Positions 7,819 through 13,544 of a stretch of 13,544 nt of DNA are shown in pieces; the first letter of the stretch is position 1; every line of letters begins with the position of its first letter. The stretch is from JBCCTX01 sp964468435. GTDB taxonomy: Bacteria; Bacteroidota; Bacteroidia; J057. The notes below the pieces were generated by a model, which was given only the letters and a program-made list of their open reading frames with translations, did not search any database and was not told the DNA's origin. Position numbers and translations under genes: made by a program. The stretch is taken from the NCBI GenBank assembly GCA_964468435.1, contig CAYXVE010000089.1, positions 1-13,544 on the forward strand, written 5' to 3'.

Positions 7819-9084
7819 AAAATACTGTCCGATTCCGATGACTGCTCCTCTCTGCTGGGTATTGTACAAATCTACCCCATAGTCTATTCTCAAAATGGCA
7901 TTGAATGCTTTCTTGTAAATCAGGCGCACACCTCCGCCTACAAAATGGCGGAGATTGTCCCGATCCACCAGATCGCTAAAATCTCCTCCGGGATTACGCC
8001 AGGTTCCCACATCGGAAAAAACCACCATTTGTACAGCAACAGAATTCATATCCAGGAGTGTGTGCCTGTATTCCAAATTCAAGACCACAGCACCTGTCCC
8101 TCTGTCAACACGGTTACCGACCCCTCTAATGTTGACATAGCTGTCCAGGACAAAAGGTGCAAAAGGAGAATTGTTATTCGTAGACAAACCGAGTCGTAGC
8201 CGTGTTGCTATATTGCCCTTGCTCCCCAATCTCCGGTAATAGCGTGTGTCATTCAAAAAAATGTGAAACCAGCTTTGATCCCTAAAGTTGTAGACCGTCT
8301 GAAAGTTTGCGAGATTATAAAAACCCCATATGTAGTAAAAATGATAAGTAAGCCGGCGATAGGAATGGAAAAACTTGGTCAGTATTTTGGGTTCCTCCAG
8401 CCTTTCAGGACCTGGGGTCATCTCACCGAGATGCCTTCGCTGCTTTTCATAATCCTCAACAAAAAAGGTACCCCCAAATTCGAGATACTGATCTAAGCCC
8501 AGACGATAGATTGCGGTTGAGCTAATATTCGTATTGGTGTAATTGTAAAATACGGTCTGATCATTATCAAAATAAAGTGGCTCTACTGAGGCAAAACGGG
8601 TAAAACCTGCAGTGTATCCCCAAGGACTTCCCCTAAGTGCAGGAGACCGGAAATAGACATTGAAGTTGTCTCTACGGTCATTATTCATGTAATATACGTT
8701 TAGCAGCATCCCCTGCCCAAGTAAGTTGGCATCTGTAAAACCTAGTTGATACCAAAAGTTACCCTGAATTCCCCCAAAGCTGGCGATAGGAAAAAGCGTT
8801 ATCGACTCTTCAATCACAAATGTGATATAAATCTCCTTACCAACTGTATCCAGACGATACTGTGCCTGTGTTACAGGTATGAGATTGATCAATTGCTGCA
8901 GATCCCGCTTCAATTGTTTTTCTTGCAATTCTTTCCCTGTCTCAATTTCTACAAAGGTTTGAAAATATTCTACCTGCGTTTTTTTAAGACCCTCAAAGTC
9001 GATGCTTGCAACCACATACTGGCAAAGACCTGTCAGGGGAGTAAAAAACCATAAAACAACATACAGAAAGATGGACCGCAACAT
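7816..9084 (-). CDS. Small Omp85/BamA-family outer-membrane protein with one POTRA
   Basis: The 422-residue product has a signal peptide (about 1-21, ending GLCQ), one POTRA-like domain at about 23-94 (VASIDFEGLKKTQ at the start, ITFVIEES at the end), and then a beta-barrel of about 325 residues rich in alternating aromatic strands. The Omp85 hallmark loop appears as VNIRGVGNRVDRG (317-329), equivalent to the VRGF/VRGY motif of BamA and TamA, and the chain ends in Phe (GQYF), as expected of a barrel delivered to the Bam machinery. At this size a 16-strand barrel just fits. BamA carries five POTRA domains and TamA three; one POTRA and no extra domain makes this a reduced member. It could insert or transport proteins or lipids at the outer membrane; the cargo is unknown. 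It lies 24 nt downstream of the DUF1015 gene on the same strand, so the two are probably one operon. Confidence 0.87.
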   Translation of the reverse strand: MLRSIFLYVVLWFFTPLTGLCQYVVASIDFEGLKKTQVEYFQTFVEIETGKELQEKQLKRDLQQLINLIPVTQAQYRLDTVGKEIYITFVIEESITLFPIASFGGIQGNFWYQLGFTDANLLGQGMLLNVYYMNNDRRDNFNVYFRSPALRGSPWGYTAGFTRFASVEPLYFDNDQTVFYNYTNTNISSTAIYRLGLDQYLEFGGTFFVEDYEKQRRHLGEMTPGPERLEEPKILTKFFHSYRRLTYHFYYIWGFYNLANFQTVYNFRDQSWFHIFLNDTRYYRRLGSKGNIATRLRLGLSTNNNSPFAPFVLDSYVNIRGVGNRVDRGTGAVVLNLEYRHTLLDMNSVAVQMVVFSDVGTWRNPGGDFSDLVDRDNLRHFVGGGVRLIYKKAFNAILRIDYGVDLYNTQQRGAVIGIGQYF

Positions 9085-9108
9085 AAATGATCATGTACAG
9101 AATAAGGA

Positions 9109-10347
9109 TTAGAAGCAATGCACAAACAAGCCGCTTCGGAGCTTAGGTTCAAACCAGCTGGTCTTAGGGGGCATAATCTCTTCGCTATCAGCTATTTCCA
9201 TAATCTGATCTATTGTTACAGGATATAGATTAAATGCCAGTTGCATTTCCCCTTCATCTACACGTCGCATGAGTTCTGCTTCTCCCTTAATACCTCCTAC
9301 AAAGTCAATTCTTTCATCCGAACGGATATCTCTGATACTCAATAGGGGTTCCAGAATATATTTGGTAAGGATAGTCACATCAAGTGATGATACCGGATCG
9401 TATTCATGATATGTGTTGGGCGTAGCTATCAACTGATACCAACGCTTATTAAGATATAATCCCATATGATGAGGCTGTGTGGGACGATAGATATCTTCCC
9501 GAGGTATCACCTGAAAATTGCGCTCAAGCAATTGTAAAAACTTTCCAGACATGAATCCATGTAAATCTTTAACGACCCGGTTGTAATCCAGAATTTTTAC
9601 CTGATCATGAGGGAAATACACTGCCGGGAAGAAGTTATAGGATTCCTCACCTGTGTGATGGGAGTTCTCCTCTTTGAACTTTCTCCCAACCTGTACAGCA
9701 GCTGCGGTTCGATGATGTCCATCTGCAACATAGGTAAAATCAATATTGTCAAATAAAACAATGAGTTCCTGGATTTCAACTTCACTACTGATTTGCCAAA
9801 TGATGTGCCTGCTTCCATCCGATACAACAAAATCGTACATGGGTTCACGCTGAGTCAACTGGTCTATCAGATGGTCTATACCATACTGAGCTTTGTAGGT
9901 CATAAAAACCGGTTCCGCGTGCATGTGAGTAACCGAAATATGGTCGATACGGTCTTGTTCTTTAAGAGGCCTTGTCAATTCATGAATTTTGATTCTCCCT
10001 TCCTGATATTCCTTTACAGAGGCTAGCCCCGCAACACCTGTCTGTATGTGATCCTGAGTCTGAATCCGGTATATGTAGAAGGATGTTCTATCATCCTGAA
10101 TGAACTTGCCCTCTTTGACCCACTCATTAAACGTTTCCAGGCCTTGCTGATAAACCCGGGTCGTATAAGGATGTATTCCAGGTGAAAAATCAACTTCGGG
10201 CCGGATGATGCGCACAAATGAAAATCGATTCTCTTTGGCCAATTTGTTTGCTTCCTGAATATCTATGACATCGTAAGGTGGGGATGTCATGTGATTTACA
10301 GACTCTGGCTTAGGTCGCCAAGCACGAAAGGGTTTAATAATTGCCAC
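9109..10347 (-). CDS. DUF1015 family protein
   Basis: The 412-residue product matches the DUF1015 family along its whole length. Visible signatures are KPFRAWRP (5-12), SPPYDVID (22-29), IHELTRP (121-127), YVADGHHRTAAA (206-217), DFVGG (348-352) and PPKTSWFEPKLRSGL (393-407). The protein is soluble, without signal peptide or membrane span. The biochemical activity of the family is not firmly known to me; the charged ADGHHR motif looks catalytic or ligand-binding and recalls DGHHR motifs in ParB-like folds. From memory, DUF1015 genes in other Bacteroidota often sit beside serine-biosynthesis genes, which is not the case here. The start codon is GTG at 10347: no in-frame ATG lies upstream before a stop codon at 10380-10378, and MAIIKPFRAW is the usual family N-terminus. 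It leads a probable two-gene operon with the Omp85 gene and is divergent from argD across 224 bp. Confidence 0.9.
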   Translation of the reverse strand: MAIIKPFRAWRPKPESVNHMTSPPYDVIDIQEANKLAKENRFSFVRIIRPEVDFSPGIHPYTTRVYQQGLETFNEWVKEGKFIQDDRTSFYIYRIQTQDHIQTGVAGLASVKEYQEGRIKIHELTRPLKEQDRIDHISVTHMHAEPVFMTYKAQYGIDHLIDQLTQREPMYDFVVSDGSRHIIWQISSEVEIQELIVLFDNIDFTYVADGHHRTAAAVQVGRKFKEENSHHTGEESYNFFPAVYFPHDQVKILDYNRVVKDLHGFMSGKFLQLLERNFQVIPREDIYRPTQPHHMGLYLNKRWYQLIATPNTYHEYDPVSSLDVTILTKYILEPLLSIRDIRSDERIDFVGGIKGEAELMRRVDEGEMQLAFNLYPVTIDQIMEIADSEEIMPPKTSWFEPKLRSGLFVHCF

Positions 10348-10395
10348 AGGGTACGCTGCTATTAATATAATAAATTCTTATATAGAAGTTAAGTA

Positions 10396-10425
10396 ATATT
10401 TATGAAATATCACATTTATGAAATG
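10396..10425. promoter_or_regulatory. Tandem palindromic boxes between DUF1015 and argD
   Basis: Two inverted repeats stand side by side: ATATTT-ATG-AAATAT at 10396-10410 and CATTT-ATG-AAATG at 10413-10425. They share the 11-mer ATTTATGAAAT (10398-10408 and 10414-10424), so the centres are 16 bp apart. They lie 49-78 bp upstream of the DUF1015 start and 147-176 bp upstream of the argD ATG, inside the only sizeable divergent intergenic region here (10348-10571). This arrangement is what two dimers of a repressor or activator would bind. It does not clearly match the ArgR box, whose paired 18-bp boxes usually sit 21 bp apart. The rest of the region is A+T-rich; TATGCTTG near 10517-10524 is one mismatch from a Bacteroidota -7 element for argD. 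Confidence 0.45.
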
Positions 10426-10571
10426 AAAATACCTAAAAATCTGCTTGAGATAGCTTTAGTTTATCTTTAATGAAAAATGGTTCAAGGAAAAACGTAATTA
10501 ATCCGCTAAATTAGTATGCTTGTATTGGGTAATTCCAAAAATAGCTATACCTAAATGAACAATTGCTGGCA

Positions 10572-11711
10572 ATGAAAACTTTAGATGTATATCCATTATT
10601 TGATATTGAACCTGTCAAAGCCAGAGACTGCTTTGTGTGGGACCATCGAGGCATCAAATATCTCGATTTTTATGGGGGACATGCAGTCATCTCTATAGGA
10701 CATAGCCACCCCCACTATATAGAGCGTATCACCACTCAGTTGGAAGCCATTGGCTTTTATTCTAATGCTGTCAGGAACAGCCTGCAGGAACAACTGGCGG
10801 AGCATCTGGGTAGGCTGTCGGGATATGAATCCTATCATCTGTTTCTCGTTAACTCGGGAGCCGAAGCGATAGAAAACGCCTTAAAGATTGCGGCTTTTCA
10901 CAATCAGCGCAAAAGAGTGATCGTATTTGAAGGGGCATTTCATGGTCGCACTTCTGCAGCAGTAGCCATTACTCACAATTCAAAGATTCAGTCGTCTCTG
11001 AATCCCGCCAGCCATGTCGCATATATACCCATAAATGACTGGGAAAAACTAGAAGCAGAACTCCATAGAGGAGATGTATGTGCTGTTGTAGTAGAAGGTA
11101 TACAAGGGGTCGGTGGAATACATGTGACAGACAGGAATTTCTGGCGTGAAGCCCGCAAGCTTTGCGATCTACACAATACCCTGCTAATCGCCGATGAGAT
11201 ACAATCAGGATATGGTAGAACCGGAAAATTTTTTGCTCATCAATACTCAGCTATAGCACCTGACCTGATCACTGTAGCCAAAGGTATGGGCAATGGGTTT
11301 CCCATTGGTGGGGTATTGATACATCCCCGATTTAAACCCTGGCACGGAATGTTGGGAACTACATTTGGAGGTAATCATCTTGCTTGTGCAGCTGCACTTG
11401 CAGTATTGGAAGTGATCGAACAAGAAGATCTCATGTCCCATACAACCCATACGGGCAACTATCTCATGGAGGAGTTAAAAACACTCCCGGATATCCAGGA
11501 AGTGAGGGGAAAAGGTCTGATGATTGGTTTACAACTTCCATATCCAGTAAAACCTGTACGTGAAACCCTCCTGTATGAACATCATATTTTTACCGGATCT
11601 TCATCTGATCCTCATGTGTTACGGCTATTACCTCCCATGACACTCTCTCAATCTCAAGCTGACTATTTTGTGGATTCCCTGAAAATGGTACTCGAAACAG
11701 TAAAGGTATAA
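10572..11711 (+). CDS. argD: Acetylornithine/succinylornithine aminotransferase
   Basis: The enzyme is a class-III PLP aminotransferase that converts N-acyl-glutamate semialdehyde and glutamate to N-acylornithine and 2-oxoglutarate in arginine synthesis, in the cytoplasm. From the ATG at 10572 it has 379 residues, normal for ArgD. Visible landmarks are YLDFYGGHAVISIGHSHP near the start, SGAEA at 95-99 (phosphate-binding loop of PLP), AFHGRT near 122-127, the ADEIQSGYGRTGKF stretch with Asp208, the PLP-binding lysine 237 in VAKGMGNGFP, and TTFGGNHLAC. A TTG at 10563 is in frame, but the ATG gives MKTLDVYPLFDI, the usual N-terminus of Bacteroidota ArgD. It is first in argD-argF'-argB; its stop is 1 nt before the next ATG. 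Sequence cannot tell acetyl from succinyl substrate; the carbamoyltransferase next door leans toward succinyl. Confidence 0.95.
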   Translation: MKTLDVYPLFDIEPVKARDCFVWDHRGIKYLDFYGGHAVISIGHSHPHYIERITTQLEAIGFYSNAVRNSLQEQLAEHLGRLSGYESYHLFLVNSGAEAIENALKIAAFHNQRKRVIVFEGAFHGRTSAAVAITHNSKIQSSLNPASHVAYIPINDWEKLEAELHRGDVCAVVVEGIQGVGGIHVTDRNFWREARKLCDLHNTLLIADEIQSGYGRTGKFFAHQYSAIAPDLITVAKGMGNGFPIGGVLIHPRFKPWHGMLGTTFGGNHLACAAALAVLEVIEQEDLMSHTTHTGNYLMEELKTLPDIQEVRGKGLMIGLQLPYPVKPVRETLLYEHHIFTGSSSDPHVLRLLPPMTLSQSQADYFVDSLKMVLETVKV

Positions 11712-11712
11712 T

Positions 11713-12660
11713 ATGAGACATTTTACATCAGTTGAGGATGCAGAAGATATCGAAAGCTTGATCAAGGAATCAGAGCTTCTAAAGGCACATCCTATGGGTT
11801 TTGCGGAATTAGGCCAAGGAAAAACACTGGGGTTAATATTTTTTAATCCCAGTCTAAGAACACGTCTAAGCACTCAAAGGGCTGCGCAACTGCTTGGACT
11901 TTCTGTTATCGTGATGAATATCAACGCAGATAGCTGGAAATTGGAGTTTGAAGATGGTGTGGTTATGAACGAGGAAAAAGCAGAACATATCAAAGATGCT
12001 GCTGCAGTAATGGGGCAATATTGTCAGATCATAGGAATACGGGCGTTTGCCAGACTAGAAGACAGAGATGAGGATTATGAAGAAAGGATACAAAAGGCTT
12101 TTATGCGATATGCAGGTGTACCTATCATCAGCCTCGAATCAGCAACCCGTCATCCCTTGCAATCTCTTGCAGACCTCATCACGATCCATGAATACAAATT
12201 ACAGGCTCTTCCTAAGATAGTCCTTACCTGGGCTCCTCATCCCAAAGCTTTGCCACAGGCTGTAGCCAACTCTTTTTCAGAGTGGATGATTGCTGCTGGT
12301 ATGAATCTGACCATTACCCATCCTAAAGGATATGAGTTGGACCCGGGGTTTACCAATGGAGCAAAAATTGAATATGATCAGACTAAAGCCTTTCAGGGTG
12401 CAGATTTCATCTATGCGAAAAACTGGTCATCTTATCACAAATATGGTCAGACGGTTCCAGTTGCTGAAAACTGGATGATTAATGAAGAAAAGATGGCATT
12501 AACCCGTAATGCCCATTTTATGCACTGCTTACCGGTCAGGAGAAATGTCATAACTACCGATCAGGTAATTGATAGTAGCAATAGCCTGGTCATACCCCAG
12601 GCTGCCAATCGTGTCGTAGCTACTCAACTGGTACTCAAGCGCATTCTGGAGAGATTGTAA
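11713..12660 (+). CDS. argF': N-acetyl/N-succinylornithine carbamoyltransferase
   Basis: The 315-residue product transfers the carbamoyl group of carbamoyl phosphate to an N-acylated ornithine, giving N-acylcitrulline, in place of the classical ornithine carbamoyltransferase. Length and sequence follow the Bacteroides fragilis succinylornithine enzyme, as I remember it, almost without gaps. Carbamoyl-phosphate residues appear as FNPSLRTR (44-51), Arg110 and His147 in TRHPLQ; acyl-ornithine contacts appear as Trp75, Glu142, His176, Lys236 in YAKNW, and HCLPVRR at 271-277. Residue 90, in EEKAEHI, aligns with Pro90 of the B. fragilis succinylornithine enzyme and Glu92 of the Xanthomonas acetylornithine enzyme. 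Here it is Ala. Loss of the Glu at this site is known to favour succinylornithine, so I lean toward a SOTCase, with modest certainty. The start sits 1 nt after the argD stop, suggesting coupled translation. Confidence 0.92.
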   Translation: MRHFTSVEDAEDIESLIKESELLKAHPMGFAELGQGKTLGLIFFNPSLRTRLSTQRAAQLLGLSVIVMNINADSWKLEFEDGVVMNEEKAEHIKDAAAVMGQYCQIIGIRAFARLEDRDEDYEERIQKAFMRYAGVPIISLESATRHPLQSLADLITIHEYKLQALPKIVLTWAPHPKALPQAVANSFSEWMIAAGMNLTITHPKGYELDPGFTNGAKIEYDQTKAFQGADFIYAKNWSSYHKYGQTVPVAENWMINEEKMALTRNAHFMHCLPVRRNVITTDQVIDSSNSLVIPQAANRVVATQLVLKRILERL

Positions 12661-12666
12661 TAGCTT

Positions 12667-13458
12667 ATGGATCACTCATCACTAACGATCGTCAAACTTG
12701 GGGGAAAACTGATCGATCAGGAAACACTGCTTCAAGAAAGTCTTACATCTTTTTCAGCTTTAGAAGGACCGAAAATTATGGTCCATGGAGGTGGATCTTC
12801 TGCAACCCGCCTTGCAGAACGGATAGGTGTAGTTGCGACTATGATCGATGGACGCAGAATCACAGATGAGTCTATGCTGGAAATTGCAGTCATGGTATAT
12901 GGTGGCAAGATCAACAAACAGATAGTCAGCCAGCTTCAGGCATTTGGTATCAATGCAATAGGGCTTACAGGTGCAGACTTGAATATGATTCAGGCCCATA
13001 AGAGACCTGTTACGCATATAGATTATGGATTTGCCGGAGACATTGACCAGATTAATCTACCCATGTTGATCCAACTACTCGATCTATCAATCACGCCCGT
13101 TTTTGCTCCCATTACGCACGATTTGAAAGGTCAGCTACTCAATACGAATGCTGATACAATAGCGTCGACACTGGCAAGAGCTCTCAGCTCTCAGTATGAA
13201 GTTAATCTGGGTTATTGTTTTGACAAGCCTGGGGTCTTAAGAGACCCCACAGAGGAACTGAGTCTCATCGAGGAGATTTCATGGGAAAATTTTGAACTGC
13301 TGAAATCCCAACAAATTATTACAGAAGGGATGATTCCCAAGCTCGATAATGCCTTTGAAGCGATACGGGCTGGTGTGAAAAATGTATTCCTTTGTAGCCC
13401 CTCTCAGATCCAGAACATTCGATTGAATACTTTCACAGGAACCAGGCTTTTCATGTAA
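12667..13458 (+). CDS. argB: Acetylglutamate (N-acylglutamate) kinase
   Basis: The 263-residue product is an amino-acid-kinase-fold enzyme that phosphorylates N-acetylglutamate (or N-succinylglutamate) with ATP, an early step of arginine synthesis. Landmarks are Lys10 in VKLGGKL, the glycine-rich VHGGGSS (39-45), Arg64 in GRRITDE, the substrate-site NTNADT (159-164), and Lys225 in EGMIPKLDNA, the equivalents of Lys8, Arg66, Asn158/Asp162 and Lys217 of the E. coli enzyme. The N-terminus is short: the first strand begins by residue 6, so the N-terminal helix used for arginine feedback in arginine-inhibited kinases is missing, as in E. coli. If the companion enzymes use succinylated intermediates, this kinase should accept N-succinylglutamate; that is inference. 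It starts 6 nt after the argF' stop and is the last complete gene here. Confidence 0.93.
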   Translation: MDHSSLTIVKLGGKLIDQETLLQESLTSFSALEGPKIMVHGGGSSATRLAERIGVVATMIDGRRITDESMLEIAVMVYGGKINKQIVSQLQAFGINAIGLTGADLNMIQAHKRPVTHIDYGFAGDIDQINLPMLIQLLDLSITPVFAPITHDLKGQLLNTNADTIASTLARALSSQYEVNLGYCFDKPGVLRDPTEELSLIEEISWENFELLKSQQIITEGMIPKLDNAFEAIRAGVKNVFLCSPSQIQNIRLNTFTGTRLFM

Positions 13459-13544
13459 TATTTTTAAGCGATTCAAAGAAATTCATGTTTTGTTGCTGAG
13501 TATTGTCTACCTCCATAAGTACGCTATCGCTGGCTCAGGATTCC
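13459..13544. other. Window-edge tail, no gene called
   Basis: These 86 bases after argB hold no supportable gene. An ATG at 13485 runs only four codons to a TGA. After that stop, the same frame stays open to the window edge and reads STSISTLSLAQDS, faintly like the ISTPSLS segment near the N-terminus of ArgE-type M20 deacylases, which often follow argB in Bacteroidota. There is no proper start codon, so I leave it uncalled. I see no terminator hairpin after argB. Confidence 0.3.

Noticed and set aside
8746..9054. A 102-residue + strand open frame opposite the POTRA region of the Omp85 gene
   Set aside because: It is antisense to a well-supported gene and its composition is that of a shadow frame.
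10396..10425. ARG box (ArgR operator) upstream of argD
   Set aside because: The TGAA and ATTT halves are suggestive, but the 16-bp centre spacing and sequence do not match the paired ArgR boxes, so I list it only as an unassigned regulatory site.
10563..10571. TTG start for argD, three codons upstream of the ATG
   Set aside because: The ATG at 10572 gives the family's usual N-terminus, and no ribosome-binding feature favours the TTG.

Overview
The window (roughly 40% G+C by eye) reads as a chromosomal stretch from a member of the Bacteroidota. The reasons are an N-acetyl/N-succinyl-ornithine-type carbamoyltransferase (ArgF') inside an arg operon, a stand-alone CarboxypepD_reg-like secreted protein, a giant AsmA-like protein with a typical Bacteroidota C-terminus, a DUF1015 protein, and start codons with A-rich leaders instead of Shine-Dalgarno sequences. 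I cannot place it to order. There is no sign of phage, transposon, CRISPR, tRNA or rRNA, and no gene-free gap reaches 300 bases.

Layout. (1) Bases 33-1331, + strand: a secreted CarboxypepD_reg-like protein, then, 3 nt later, a uracil-DNA-glycosylase-superfamily protein with four cysteines spaced as for a [4Fe-4S] cluster. (2) Bases 1389-6770, - strand: an MBL-fold hydrolase gene, then, 120 nt downstream, a 1458-residue AsmA-like envelope protein built from about six copies of a ~178-residue unit. (3) Bases 6905-7807, + strand: a secreted protein of unknown function that converges on the next pair. (4) Bases 7816-10347, - strand: a DUF1015 protein (GTG start) followed 24 nt later by a small Omp85/BamA-like outer-membrane protein with one POTRA domain. 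(5) Bases 10572-13458, + strand: a tightly packed arginine operon argD-argF'-argB with gaps of 1 and 6 nt. The final 86 bases hold no gene I can call.

How they work together. ArgB phosphorylates the N-acylated glutamate, ArgD transaminates the N-acylated semialdehyde to N-acylornithine, and ArgF' carbamoylates N-acylornithine to N-acylcitrulline. The ArgC, ArgE, ArgG and ArgH steps are not in the window. The residue in ArgF' that separates acetyl from succinyl enzymes is alanine, not glutamate, which leans toward succinylated intermediates. The AsmA-like protein and the small Omp85 barrel both belong to envelope biogenesis and could be partners in a TamA/TamB-like sense, but they are in separate transcription units and this is only a suggestion.

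Most of the window is ordinary core metabolism and envelope biology. The least explained items are the regular internal repeat of the AsmA-like protein, the single-POTRA Omp85 encoded with DUF1015, the tandem palindromic boxes between DUF1015 and argD, and the ArgF' specificity residue. I did not find a clear new multi-gene system.
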